From positions 33,913,383-33,977,382 of the forward strand of contig CM055874.1 in NCBI GenBank assembly GCA_029582165.1: DNA of 64,000 nucleotides. The letters are read 5' to 3'. Positions 21,177 to 33,400 of the stretch are shown in pieces (position 1 is the stretch's first letter; each line of letters begins with the position of its first letter). A program made the position numbers and the translations under genes. Under the pieces are notes generated by a model. That model was not told the DNA's origin. It saw nothing but the letters and a program-made list of their open reading frames with translations, and made no database searches. Origin of the DNA: Portulaca oleracea. Taxonomy: Eukaryota; Streptophyta; Magnoliopsida; Caryophyllales; Portulacaceae.

Positions 21177-21828
21177 AAAAATATCATCACCTCTTTCCCG
21201 CTCATGGTTAACCAAACGACCGGAAGGACATCTCGACTTGAGGTTATCCAAAGATGGAAGAAGTTGGAAAGGAAGGGAAAAGAAGCGATCCTGGTGGAAG
21301 AAGTTGAATATGTATCTCTCATGTGCACCACGTCTCTCTAGAATCAAACGGGTATTCAGGTCGAACTAGGGACCTAAAACTGGCGCTCTATGGGAGGCAC
21401 CCCATAATTTTTGAGTTTCTCATTTCAAGTTTTAAGTTTTTGCATTTTTTTCTAATTTTATTTCTTTTTCTTCTCTTTAATTTTTCTTTTTAGTTTCCTT
21501 TAGGTTTTTCTATTTTCCCTGTCTTTTTAGTTTTTCTTTATTTCTTTCTCTTGTAATTTGAGGTTTTAGTTCTAAGTTCAAAATAAAAAGTTTGAAAAAA
21601 AAGAGAAAAAATGATGTGGAAAAATAGAAAAAAGTTGGAGTAGAAAATAAGAAAATTGAAGTTGGAGTTAAAGAATTAGTGTGAGTGAGTGAAGCTTGGA
21701 AAAATTATGAGTGTTGAGAGAGTTTGAAAGTAAGAAAGATTTTTGAATTGAATGTGAGGAAGTTTATAAGAATTGAGTGTAAAAGGGAGAAGTTTTTAGG
21801 AGTTAGAATAATTTTGATGTTGTATGTG
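21177..21828 (+). other. Post-gag noncoding region with Athila-type motif
   Basis: Around 21370-21412 the sequence reads GGACCTAAAACTGGCGCTCT then ATGGGAGGCACCCCATAATT. This resembles the GCGCT-TGGGAGGCAACCCA motif that in Athila-like elements lies after pol. Its position straight after gag suggests a deletion removed pol precisely between gag and this motif. The rest is T-rich and then A-rich with no ORF. Confidence 0.55.
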
Positions 21829-21839
21829 TTAAACGAATG

Positions 21840-22160
21840 CCCAGAGTAAGGTAGCAGGCGCTACCTCGTCCATAGCACCATAGTGCATCGCACGCAAGAA
21901 GGCGCCTCGTTCGTAGCGCCCGCTACCGTCGCTCACCAGAAGCTGACAGCAGCCGCGGTGAAGGGCACCGCACCTGCGGTCGCCACCTAGCAACTCCCGG
22001 CCTCGGCCGCGTCGCGCCGCGTGACAAGTCGCGCCCGCGACACGACGCCATGCTGTCGCGATTTCAGCGCCCGCGAGCAGCAACGCCCGACAACTCCCAG
22101 ACCAAGCACACCGTGCCTGCGACGATGTCGGTCGCGCCTGCGACCTGGCATTGTCAGCGT
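21840..22160 (+). promoter_or_regulatory. Internal G+C-rich dyad cluster, possible internal promoter
   Basis: Words include GTAGCAGGCGCTAC (21851), GTAGCGCCCGCTAC (21915), ACCGCACCTGCGGT (21968), GTCGCGCCCGCGAC (22027) and GTCGCGCCTGCGAC (22129). They share a CGCCYG or CACCTG core while the outer four bases change in complementary pairs. The cluster copies the style of the LTR cluster but lies inside the element. It is followed by a pyrimidine-rich leader (22180-22370) and, 1 kb on, by the second ORF. A TATA box is not obvious after it. Confidence 0.6.
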
Positions 22161-23124
22161 GCTATTTTTGCCCCAAATTCCCGACTTTTCTCATTTCTCT
22201 CATTTCCTTTCTCACTCAAACTCAACTCTATCCCTCTCTAACAGCCCTAGACCTACAAAAACCTTCACACCCACACTCATTCTCCCCTCTCAATCTCAAT
22301 TCGAAACCCTCACTTCCCTCCATTTATCGGCCCAAACCCTAATTTCTTCTTCTCTGATTCACAAATTTTCTTGTAGGGACTCAAATTCTGCGGACTCACT
22401 ACGGCGTGCGCCATTGTTCAAACATTTGGTATACACAGCTAAAGGAGGTATCTCTTGTGTCATTGTGCGAATTTCTTTCCTTTCTCATCTGATTTTGGTC
22501 CATTCGTCATTGTTGCTGAGTTGAGGTTTGATTTTGTCAATTTTCCACACATACTTACCTAGCTGTGAGCTGAGTTTGAGTTGTATGTTGGTTCTTGCTT
22601 AGTGTTTGTGTGATTAGTTGTTGTTTTTCACCTGTGAAACACACACACTAGTAGTGCTTAAGGTTCTTGTCGATTCACACACTTAGTATGCTGTGTTTTT
22701 GCCTTGCTGTGTGTTAAATTCAAGTGTTGTGATCTTGCGTTAGTATTTTGAGTGATTGGCTGCACATAATTTGTGAAACTTGTTGGTCATTCATGATGAG
22801 TTAGGTTAGATTCTTTCAATTTTCATACATTTTCACCTTGTTGTGTATTGAGTCTGAATGTTATGTTTTTACTTGATGCCTTGTGTGCTGTTTTGGGTAT
22901 TCTGTGTGTATATGCTGTGTGTATGATTCATTTTGACAAGCAAAATCGTTCCTCCTTGCTGAATCCATGTTCAAGTGCTCCGATCTGAGGTAATCTCTTG
23001 TGAATTTTGTGCATAAGCTTTTCAAACTCATTCGTTTGTTGCTTGTGTCAATTGTTTTTGGTTTACCTTTGAGATTAGGCACTGTTATTTGCAAAAATCT
23101 TGCCAAGTCTTGCTTTTGTTCATC
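22161..23124 (+). other. Leader-like region before the second ORF
   Basis: The first 200 bp are C+T-rich with few G, like a plant 5' UTR (CTCAAACTCAACTCTATCCC). The remainder is T-rich and could be an intron, with AAAGGAGGTATCTC near 22440 offering a donor and several T-rich AG sites before 23110. No ORF of substance is seen. The intron idea is inference. Confidence 0.4.
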
Positions 23125-24650
23125 ATGAATGGAAGGAGCAAGCGTTCACGCGTCGAGGAAGCTTCTTCATCGCAACCCTGATCATCTTCATTTACAAAGG
23201 ACCGTTACAAAGCGCAACCGGCCATACTAATTCGGTGTGAACCAAATGCGGATGTAACTTTTCGAGATGAAGAGCATAGACAACGGTACGAAGCGCTCCA
23301 AGCACGGAAAATATGAGCACCTGATATTTATGATGCGGCAACGATCGAAGCCATCCATTGCAAGCCAAGCTTCGATTATCTCATTCGTGTTCTTGGTTGG
23401 GAGGTATTCATCATGATCGATGAATCGATTGTGGACCAGCCCATCCTCAAATTTCTAAGCTCCTTGAAGGTTCACGATGATGGCAAGAAAGATGCGCATT
23501 TTGAATATCGGGTCGCCAACAAAGATAAGAAGTGCACCTTGAAGCGTTTTTTCCAAAGGTTGGGGTTGCCCGAGGATGGGAGATTTTATGAGCGATGCGC
23601 AAATTTTGATGAGCAAAAGGCAATGAATGACTTAACTTGTTGGAGGAGGATGAATCCTGGCACGAGAAATGGAGAACCACGCTATCAATGCTCCGAAACT
23701 CTAAGGCGAGTGATTTTTGCAATCCGGTCATCCGAATCTTCCATAGAATCGTGACTAGTTCAGTATTTGTGAGAGATGATGGATGCCCTAAGGTTCGGAA
23801 AGATGACTCTTTGTGATCTACAATGCAGTGATGGGTAGAAAGGTAAACACCGGATCTTGCATTCTACATTGCCTTCGGGAGATTAGCATGGAACCCCGAC
23901 CTACTACTATTGGGATGGGGCACATCATTTGCCACTTTCTAGTTCAAGAAGGTTTCGGGAAATATTTGAAGAAGTGGACACCGCGCTATCTTCTGGATCC
24001 TATCGACAAGGTCCGGTTGCAGAAAATGAATATCCTTGCTAAGCACCCAACTGACACGATCTATTGCCATGGAGACGACAACAAAATGAAGATTCTCTTA
24101 TGGATCCGGAATATGCCGAGCAATGGTTGGATATCACTAAGGAGCATAACTGGTCTTGTGGTCAGGTTCCTAGTGACCGCAAGGTGGGTGGTCCGGATGT
24201 GTCCGATGGTGAGGAAGAAGAAGAGGACAATGAAGAAGAAGGGGAAGAAGAAGAAAATGAGGAGGAAGAAGAGGAGCATACTGGCCATGGTGAAGCTAGC
24301 GGAAGTGGAAGTCATCCATAGGAAGCTTCATTTGAGCATCTCAACTCTCAATTCGAACAAATGAGGGTTGACCTTCAAGAACAACAAACGATACTCCAAG
24401 GTCAGCACAATCTGTTGGAGACCCAACAAGAGTTGCTACGTGCCCAGCAGTCTACGCTCAACAATGTGCATGCACGTCTTCAAAGGCAGAGGAGTATTTT
24501 CAACAACAAAACCACTATTGGCGTGACTAGGGGTATTATCATTACTCCATTGCAAACAACCCCCCGGCACCACCAGAGTACATGAACCACTACTACCCTA
24601 CCTTCTTTCCTTATCACCCATATTCTCCCCCGGGAGGATCCGAGCAATGA
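23125..24650 (+). pseudogene. Second ORF in env position, Athila ORF-like, disrupted
   Basis: It begins MNGRSKRSRVEEASSSQP and continues in one frame through stops at 23179 and about 23314 to FDYLIRVLGWEVFIMIDESI, LKRFFQRLGLPEDGRFYERC and NDLTCWRRMNPGTRNGEPRY. The centre moves to another frame (MIYNAVMGRKVNTGSCILHC, PRPTTIGMGHIICHFLVQEG, LDPIDKVRLQKMNIL) and returns to an acidic tail (24190-24320, mostly Glu) followed by a Gln-rich coiled coil (QQTILQGQHNLLETQQELLR). It ends with a Tyr/Pro-rich end and TGA at 24648. The layout matches the plant 'putative transposon protein' of Athila-type elements. The function of that family is unknown. Confidence 0.7.
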
Positions 24651-26605
24651 TTTGTAAGTGCCCCCACTCCCACTTTACTCTCTTTATTGATTTTATTTAC
24701 ATTGTTAGTGTTAGATAAGTGTGTGTGTGGGGGGGGGGTGCTTTATGGGAAAGTTGGGGAGGTGTGTCGGTTAGTTGGTTTTGTTGAGTTCGTTGTCCCC
24801 ATGGTTTGGTTGTTTCATTTCATTGCTTCATCATTGGCTAGGCCGGTTATGAGATGTTTCACCCTCAATTCCCGCCTCAAGCTAGTGAGGTTCGGGGTTG
24901 AGGTCAGCTAGAGTCAATATATATATTGTAAATTTTTTCGCTTTTCCTTAGTTTATAGTCTCTAATGTCTTCTTTTTATTTTTGTTTTGTTCTTTTTTCT
25001 TTTATGCATGCAAACACTCACACTTATTATGTTTTTCTTGTTTATTCCTAACCAAAGTGTGATGTTTTCTTGGATCGCGGATTGGGTTCGTTATTTATTT
25101 GAAGACCCCGAGGTAACCTCTTTCCGCACTCTTTGAATGTGTACATATATTGATCCTTGTTGCATGCTTGATTTTTTTTGGGTAGCGAGCCCCTTTGAGT
25201 GTTTGTGTTGGGATTATATTGCTGTTGGAGCCGTGTGGGCTCGGGTCGCCACCACTTTTATATGCTAGTTGTTCTTGTTTGTTTGTTTTTGTAGGTTCTC
25301 TACCCTTTTCATGTGACACCTTCCCACAATGAGGACATTGTGGCGTTTAAGTGTGGGGGGGGGGGGGGAGATATTATGTTTCAAGGGTAGATCACCTAGC
25401 ATTTTTGTTTTTGTTTTCTAGTTTTTGCCTAAAATCTGAAAAAATTTTGTGTGAAAAAGGAGAAAAAAGGGAGTGAAAACCTTAAAAGTTTTCTTTCATT
25501 TTCGTTTTCGCTTTGTTTTTGCTTTGGTCTTGTTGTCGAAATTGAGAAGCCGTTCTTAAACTTCTTTAAAAGAAACCGGTCTGAGCGTTTTTGACCCTGT
25601 CTCGGGTGCTATTCATGACTTATCTCTTTAGATGTTCCTCATTGAGTGTCTAGTGAGACCCCCAATTCCTTTCACGTTCTGGTTGAAACCGGGAGATTCT
25701 AGGGGTTTGTGTCCGAGCTTGTTTTTTTTCCCTGTTTAGCAAAAGCAAAAGCAAAGTCAAAAAGAAAGAAAGAAAAAAAAACTAAATAATCGGATTAAGT
25801 GGGGCGTGTCGGCTTTACGACATCAACCACCATACATTAGCCAACCTACACGGGCCCGGTATTAGCGGTACGACGCTATTACCCCTTAAGCTCCTCCTAT
25901 ATCGAATTCTTGACGGAGGTGTGTATGGGAAAGACTGTGTTGGGAGGGTAAACCCCGAATTATGGGCCGTCCAATTCCCGAAAGTAAGGCTAATACCGAC
26001 CTTTAAAAAGCAAAAGAAAAAAAAAGAAAGAGAATTTTGTTGGGATTACCCAACCCCAAAAAGAAAGGTTTAAGCGTTAATAAAGTGAGGGGCCTCTCCT
26101 TGCATCACCTACGGCCCTCACCAAGCCAAGGGCGACCAAATGCGGGGAAGGGAAACTCTTTTCTTTCCTTGTTCGTTTCGTTGTTTTTGAGCTCGGGCAT
26201 GAGTCTTTGGAGTCTTTCGGGATTGGTTGGAACCCACTAGCACTTATGCACATGGGGTTTTGCTTGTGAGACGCTCATAACGGTTCCATTTGGAGGTTTA
26301 ATAACGTTTTCTTGATTTAGATTTCGAGATCTTTTGAAGCGAAGCTTTTGTTTTACTTTCCTTTTGTTTTCGTTGGTTTTGTTTTCACTTTCCCTCTCTC
26401 CTTTTTCTTTGGCTTTTGTGCGTATAGCCGCTACAAACCCTCACGAGTCTATCTCGTCCACCCGGGCTGCCGGGGGGTTCAAAGGGCTTGGTGCATACGC
26501 TAAATGCACTCGTTTCCTCCCACGACAGAGGAGTTGGTGTTTAGTTTTTCTTATTTGTTTTTGTTTTGTTTTGCTCGGGAGAGCAAAAGTTTAAGTGTGG
26601 GGTGG
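24651..26605 (+). other. 3' UTR of the LTR retrotransposon
   Basis: No ORF is convincing. Two GTTTAAGTGTGGGG motifs occur: one near 25348 followed by a long G run (preceded by AATGAGGACATTGTGGCG, a phrase common in Athila/Tat elements), and one ending at 26605, directly before the 3' LTR. Between them the sequence is A-rich with many short direct repeats (AAAAGCAAAAGCAAAG). Confidence 0.65.
26589..26605 (+). other. Polypurine tract before the 3' LTR
   Basis: GTTTAAGTGTGGGGTGG ends exactly where the LTR begins with TGTTTAAACC. This is where plus-strand DNA synthesis would be primed. It is less pure than usual, with three T interruptions. Confidence 0.65.
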
Positions 26606-28202
26606 TGTTTAAACCAATTTTTGTGTCTAAATAACGCCTTAATTCTTAGGCTTTTGACTCATTTCGTGTTTATTTTCATGGTTTTTTAGTATGTTTTTGG
26701 TTATTTTGTAGGTTTTGGCATTTTACTCAAAAACGAGGTAAAACGGGCCATTTTAGAGCATTTTTGGTGATTTCCCGAGCCGAGCCGGACCGAGAGCAGA
26801 GGCGGAGTTGACCCGAGACCACTCTCCCTTCATTTGGTGCAAATCAGTGAGGTAACACCCGCTACGACCCTTGTAGCGGGCGTTACGTGCCTTGGAAAGA
26901 AGGAAGGAACAAAGGGAAGAAGTCAAGTAGGGTAGCCCCCGCCACCGTGGGCGTGGCACCTGCTACCCCTGGCTATCGTCTCTCGAAGCTCAGAATCACC
27001 AAGGCAAATTTCGCAGGGTAGTGCCCGCCACCCTGATGGTGGCACCTGCGACCCCCCTGGACAACGAGAGACCGCACCTGCGGTCTCCCCCTTTTCTGCG
27101 CGTGATGTTCGGCTTGTGCGACGACATTTTGCCCAACTGTTTTGCCTTGTATATATATCCATTTTGACGATTATCTTTGGGGAGATATTAGGTTATCTTT
27201 TAGCTACTTAGACTTTACATTCAGCTTGTATTAGAGAGAGATTAGTGAGAGATTAATCTAGGGCTTTGGAGATCTTAGGTTATCTTTTAGCTACTTAGAC
27301 TTTACATTCAGCTTGTATTAGAGAGAGATTAGTGAGAGATTAATCTAGGGTTTTGGAGATTTTGAGTTATTATTGAAGATTTGGAGATTCAAACAATTGA
27401 GAGATTGTTGGATCATTTTTTTATTGCTTTTCCTTGTTCATCTACAGCATTTTGATAAGTATTCTCTTCCCTTAACTCTTTCATTAATTGCTTGCTAATT
27501 ACTTTCTTGCTTATTTAATTTCTTTGCTTGTTCTTGATTGTTGGATGTTAGAAATCATGCTTAGGGTTGGTTTGGATGTTGTTAGCTTAATTAGTATCAT
27601 GATTAGTGGCTAGAAACCCTATGGGTTAGGGGGTAATTAAGGGTGTGAAAGGGTAATTAGGCATGGGTTAGCAATTTTAGTGAGTAATTAGTTGGGAAAT
27701 CACTTTTCCCACTCCAATCCTTCCCTCAAGTGGGATGTATTTGGGTCCGAAAGTCCCCGAACACATCCAACACTTGAGTTGGAAGGTTGGAATTGGGATA
27801 GTTAGTCCTCTACTCACAAAAGTGAATAGAGGCTAACTAGGGAATTCCGTTTCTTCAACCCTCCGGGTCCGTGGTGGACTTTGGGGAAGTTAATCCGGAC
27901 TATCCTCGAAAGAGGAAGCCCGGTGGGTATTTTCTAACGGAATTGCCACTTGATTTCCTTCCTTGTTGCTTTCTTGTTGCGGAAGCTATCTCCTTGTTCC
28001 CGTTTGCATCCCGATAAACCTCCGAAGCCCATTTTCCATTCCTTGACCGACCTTAGCTTTGTTTCCTGCGTTGTGATCCCTTCAAACCGATATCCTTACC
28101 CTAGCAATCTCATCCCGACCATTGACCGAATTCTATGACCAAGGCCCCTAGCTCCTCGAGAAAGAACGATAAACAAAACCGGGGTACAAAAACCACGTTA
28201 CA
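26606..28202 (+). repeat. 3' LTR of the complete element
   Basis: The LTR is 1597 bp and matches the 5' LTR in order and detail: hairpin (26852-26886), perfect dyad (27068-27087), TATA (27148-27159), 87-bp duplication, and end ACCACGTTACA followed by the AACCT duplication. Confidence 0.95.
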
Positions 28203-28660
28203 AACCTCCAATTTTGTCCTCTTGACATAAGAGATCATTGCAATCACCTAGCACACACCATGGTAGGTGGAAAATTTGGTTTACTAATAGAAGAGAATCC
28301 CAGAATTGGTCCTTTTCTCTATTCTGGGTTAGTGCATAAATCCCCAATATAGAATTGTTTCTTTTCCTAAATATTTGTCTTTTACATATAAATGTATAAC
28401 TCTCTCTGTTCTTTTGCAGAAGGTAAATTTCCACATTTGTAGTATTCCAAAGGGCCCATAAGCCGCCCGAGTGGTTGTTTCGTGGACTTAAGATTGATTT
28501 TTCAACTCTTAACCATTTGATTATATTTAAGGCATTGTTTTCATTGGCCATTTTCTCACTTAGGAAAACTATGTCTGGTCTTAAATTTGCTGCGAGAAAA
28601 TTGATCTCCACAATTTTGCAGTCATTCTTGATACCTAGTACGTTTATGTAGAACTTTCAT
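28203..28660 (-). mobile_element. Degenerate LINE, N-terminal endonuclease
   Basis: The minus strand encodes MKVL (about 28655), then LAANLRPDIVFLSEKMANE, LWALWNTTNVEIYLL and LPWCVLGDCNDLLCQEDKIG. These are the N-terminal and central endonuclease motifs of an L1-type ORF2 (the usual forms are PDIVFLSETK and GDFND). The reading is cut at the LTR element and resumes at 17492, so the two parts are one gene split by the insertion. Confidence 0.85.
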
Positions 28661-30600
28661 TTAACAACTTATGCAAAAGACAAAGTGCTATAGGATTCTA
28701 AACCTGTTCTCGATAAGATCTTCAAAACTGCTTTACTTGCACAAAACTTGGATTCAAAAACAACTTGAAAAAGTAATCTTTTAAACCCCCTCCTCCACAA
28801 ACAAATGTGTAGATTACTTTGTTGTTGCAATAAAAGATCTAAGAAATTAAAACCAAAAGGTATTCCAAGATTTTTAGCAAAAACCAAACTTATCATGGCA
28901 GTCCACTATTTTTTCTATATACTCTACTTCATTAAGAAAGTGGGAGGGTCTTATAATGGATAAATTCATTGAGCTACTGAAAAATTTTAGCTTGAGATAC
29001 ACAACGTAATCCACAAATGAAATCAAATTCAGCCAACGAGTTGACAAAGCAACATCAGATTCTAAAGATAAAACATAAATGACTACAATCAATCCTATCA
29101 GACAGAATATACTCCTGCTTTGGACATCCTTAATAGATCTTTGAGTGGTATTTGAGCTTCCAAACGATTGCTTGTTCACGTGAGGATTAATCTTCTTTTG
29201 GCCAATGATAGACTTGGGTTTACTTTTTTCCTCTTTAAGACCTGAGAAGACAACCAAAACACACCAGACAAAAGTCAAGAACCAGACAGTCTTAACAACC
29301 CTAATGCATGCAAGAATACGGAGGGAGATGGCTAAAACCTAGAAAGCTCAACTTGGTAAAAAAAAAAAACTTAGGGAATCAAGAGCACTAGAACCAACAA
29401 TAAGCAAAAGTTACTAAAGGTCTCAGTTTTAAAGGCTTTTAGCCTCTCCCAAAGGGATACATCCTTGACCATAGTTTGTATCGAACAATTGTGATTAGTT
29501 ATAAGTTGCACTGTCGCAAGGATGGCAACACTATGACTATTCCCAAGATGGTCAATACAAAAAGTATACCTGAAGAGGGACAAAACAAGGGGCCCACCAA
29601 TATTTCTAACACAATCAATAAGGGCCAAAGTTTCCAAACCCTAACACACAACAGCAAGGGAGTCAACAGGCCACCAAAAATAAGGTCGGAAGTTAGCCTT
29701 CAAAGTTGAAATGCTTTTGCCACAAAACAAATAGAACCAGCGAATAAGGGCAACATAATCCTTCCAAAGACCTTTTAGGGATATAGTACTAGGCTGCCAA
29801 CCCAAAAAGGGGGGAAACACTAGTTATATCCAAAAGCCAAATTAAGGGTTTGAGAAGATAAGCTTCCCACTCCTCTTCTTTTCTAAAAAGAACAACTGAA
29901 AAAGAGAGGAGTGCAGAAGAGATGTCGACAAAAGAAGAACACAACCACATACAACCAACAAAAAACCAATCACTAGAACATCCTAGAGACAGAGTTACTA
30001 GCCACAAAAAAACAGAGGCCCACCACCAGCCCCCAAATACATTAAACCCAAGTGGATTACAAAAGTACTGCTGATCCCAAGTAGTATAAGGCACTTGGAC
30101 ATAGCAGCAAGTTAACATCACAAACATAGCACTAGTAGACAAATCCTCGATAAACTTAGCATAACCCAATTTTTTTTAAAAAAAAAAACACACACACACA
30201 CACACACACAAAGTAGAGAAACTAGACCTAATTATTAACCTCACTAAAAGAGGTTTAACCTTAATACAAAGCAATCCTAGATCTTTAAACATACTTAGGC
30301 ATTAGAAGAGGAGAACTCATCTCCTTCCTCTTTTATCTTCCTCTTCTTGGAACTTTCCCCACTCATGGCCACTTCATTAGCTTTATCAAGATGTTCCATG
30401 ACTTCTTTGAGACTCTCCTCAAAGTCGTCATCTTGCAAAGCCATTAGGGAGTCAGCAAACTCATCATTAGCATCATTGTTTTTCTCAGCAAAAACTCTAG
30501 CAAGAATGATATTGTCTTCATTCAACTTGGGATGTATGGTCACAGGAGGAATGAGAGGGACAACTTCACTCACAGAAGGGATGGCCTCCTTCTAGCCAGG
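28661..30600 (-). mobile_element. Upstream part of the same LINE (tentative)
   Basis: No conserved domain is visible. The minus strand has a 92-codon acidic/basic ORF (30295-30573, ending SGESSKKRKIKEEGDEFSSS) that could be the C terminus of LINE ORF1, followed by 1.6 kb with many stops up to ORF2. Its position directly upstream of the endonuclease and on the same strand is the main argument. An A run and (CA)n repeat lie at 30175-30211. Confidence 0.35.
30175..30211. repeat. (A)n(CA)n microsatellite
   Basis: T-A homopolymers run into about 13 CA units. Confidence 0.95.
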
Positions 30601-31414
30601 ACTAACAGAAGGAGGGGTTTTCATCCAGATTGCAAAGTTTTTGGCAAGTAAATATAAGTAGAGGTTTATTCACTTATTATTATGTCTACAAGTTTGATCA
30701 TGCTAGTAAACTTAAGTGTGGCTTATTTTACTACATGCTAATTTAAGTAGTTGTAAGTCAAGTCATGTACTTACAACTATGTTCTTAGCATTGCAAGTTA
30801 TTCATAAGTGACATGGACACAAGTTTATCTATAAGTTTGATGGTTGTAAGTTCCTCATGTTATTTAATCATATTTTAATATGATAAGAGTTTATTAATAT
30901 TTTTTACAAGTTTATTATAATTAAGATAAATTTCTTAACGAAATAAGTGAATGGATTATATAAAATATATGAGAAGATTTCATACTCTTGTATGGTTTAT
31001 GTGCCAATATGTATATGTTTACATATATGTGTTCAATGAGTGATTGCATATAAAATATTATCAAGCATTATTAGAGGAGTATACGATTGATCATGGTTAC
31101 TCATGATATTTAGTGCATTCATAAACATAAGTTAAATACATGTTTGTCTTTGTTAATTTTTACAAGTCTACAAGTGCATGCAGTAAGACATAAAGAAGTA
31201 TTTTTATACATAAGAAAATATGTACTTGTGATAGACTATGTTCATGATTATGGAAATGGTTATTGAGGTTTTATAAGTTCATAAAGTTTAATTAATAAGT
31301 TTTTTTTTCCGGGTATGTTGTTTGCATGAGTTAAGTATGCATATATCGAGTTTATTTGCTACATAAGAAATGTATAACTTTTTGTACATTTTAATTCTTC
31401 TAAATTCATGATGG

Positions 31415-31421
31415 TATATAT

Positions 31422-31487
<66 letters not shown>
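31415..31487. repeat. (CA)n-(TA)n microsatellite
   Basis: TATATACATACATACA passes into about 18 CA units and then about 9 TA units. This is a simple repeat with no coding potential. Confidence 0.95.
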
Positions 31488-32787
31488 CAATGGATTTGGT
31501 TATGACAAAGTTTAAGTATTATGTTTAAGTTCCACAATTGTGTACTGTAAAGGGTGGATTTAACCATAAAAGGAGAGAATACAACCATTGTAATGAGATG
31601 GTTTAATCATATCCTTAGTAGTATATTCAACAAGATGATCATTCAAGGTTATGAAGCATTGTTTATTCAATGAGTTAAAGTCATAAGTTCAAGTATGTAG
31701 TAAAAGATTGAGATGTAATGGTTTAATTACATATAAGTTGGAAATTCATATTCTATATGAATCAAAGGTTAAGTGGTTTATCAAGTATAAGGTTATTTTG
31801 TTCACAAGCTATAACTTTGTAACCATGATTCTTTGGATGATAAACATATAAGAGGATCCATATAAAGTTTATACAAGGTATAGTGTGATTATGTCCAAAA
31901 ATAAAATGATGTTTTCTTCATATTATGGCGAGGATAATCTTATTTAAGTCATGGTAAAGATATATTTGTATATCTAGTGGATCTTGTTGTTAGAGATGCG
32001 GTAAGAAGCCCATTTTATCTACTACTCATAACAATAACTAAACTTTACAATTGGTATAGCGCTCATCTCTAAAGTTCAAATAAGTACAGAGTTGTCCAAA
32101 GTAGTAGGAAAAATCAATTTTTATACATCTCATGTTAAGTAATGCTTTATATCTGTAATGACAAGAGGTTGAGTGGTGAAACTCTTAATAGACTCTGTGG
32201 GAGCCTAATTACAGTGGCAGTAAAATCCAAAGATTACCTATGCAAGTGTGATGTGTGGCCGCTAGAAGGAACTTAGGGCTAAAGTTCTGAAACACTTACT
32301 AAGGATAAGGACACAAAGATGGATAATAGTGTCAATATTAACACTTAAGGTAAAAATTTATAAGTGTGTTATGAGCACGGTTTATCGATATGAATACAAA
32401 GTTCAAAGACATGTCTACTTTGTGATTCAAGTCAATTCTAGCTTATATACACTAGCTGAAAGTTCAAAGCGCATTCTACTTTCAATAGACATATACTTTG
32501 TGTGTTTCTCGGGTGATTACAAGTTAAGATTACTTCAAATGGCGAGGATGTTAACCCTATGTAAGAATCCAAGTTAATTTCAAGAGTGTTTTTATACTTT
32601 TGAAATGGCAGAGGATTGTTGAGATTATTTTAAGAGTATAAGAGGATTATATGACATAGTAAATCATGTAATACAAGTCTAAGGATCATACAAAATTTAA
32701 TCACAAGCAATATGATCACCACGGACAAAAATGAACCTGGCACAGGTCATGCCAGCTTCCAAAGTGGGAGAAAATGAGCAATAGGCT

Positions 32788-32866
32788 TAACACAGACCGT
32801 AGCGTAGGTGCCACAGACTGTGTTGATCCTGCCACGAGTTGTTTCAACCCTGACACGGTCTGTGAC
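32788..32866 (+). repeat. Dyad cluster, word CACAG-N-CTGTG and relatives
   Basis: Words are AACACAGACCGTAGCG, CCACAGACTGTGTTG (32811), CCACGAGTTGTTTC and GACACGGTCTGTGAC (32852). They are more decayed than in other LTRs but lie in the same place, about 200 bp ahead of the TATA box. Confidence 0.65.
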
Positions 32867-33400
32867 AATGTCCAGAAGCTCATTTAATATCCAACGACTA
32901 TACAATCCAAATGTTTAATACAAAATCTCAATTTAGCACATGTTATTTGACTCCAATGGCTATAATCTTTATTATAGCATGTAGTCAATGAACTTAGTTA
33001 TGGTCAAGATACTCATTAAGGACCCTAATTAAGTCATTGGCCAAATCTTAAGTGAGTGTAGGATGACGCCTATAAATAGCAATCATGCTAGCCATTTGGA
33101 TGATACATATCACATATCTAATCACAGCCTCTCATTCTTGTCTAAACTATAGGTATACTTGAGTGAATCAAGCGAGAAACAAGCTTATTTTAAGTATGTT
33201 AAGTTGCTAAGTTTTATCCCTCTGAGCATTTACGGTATAGTAGTTCTTAAGGAAAATGAGTTCGTCCATGACTCTTATCAAAGTCCAAGTAAGATAACCG
33301 TTTGGTTATTAAGTTTAATCTTCATCTTGTTAAATATACAACAAGAAAATCAAGAAGCCAAGAAAAGATGACGAAGTTTCAAGCTAGTCAAACTTCATTT

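Larger units (their letters stand above)
17493..28202 (+). mobile_element. Complete non-autonomous Athila-like LTR retrotransposon
   Basis: Two LTRs (17493-19070 and 26606-28202) both start TGTTTAAACC and end CCACGTTACA. AACCT precedes the first (17488-17492) and follows the second (28203-28207), a perfect 5-bp target duplication. A tRNA-Asp-type primer site follows the 5' LTR and a purine tract precedes the 3' LTR. The 7.5 kb interior encodes gag and a second ORF in the env position, but no protease, reverse transcriptase, RNase H or integrase, so mobility would need enzymes in trans. The LTRs look about 98 percent alike apart from one 20-bp indel, suggesting a fairly recent insertion. It sits inside a LINE endonuclease gene. 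Confidence 0.95.
30620..33400 (+). other. LTR-like A+T-rich region with dyads and TATA
   Basis: No ORF is supported. A dyad cluster at 32788-32866 is followed by TATA CCTATAAATAGCAATC at 33069-33084 and leader-like sequence, the same arrangement as in the other LTRs. I could not locate a TG start, CA end or primer site, so element membership is inferred only from the promoter layout. A (CA)n(TA)n microsatellite interrupts it at about 31430-31487. Confidence 0.45.
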
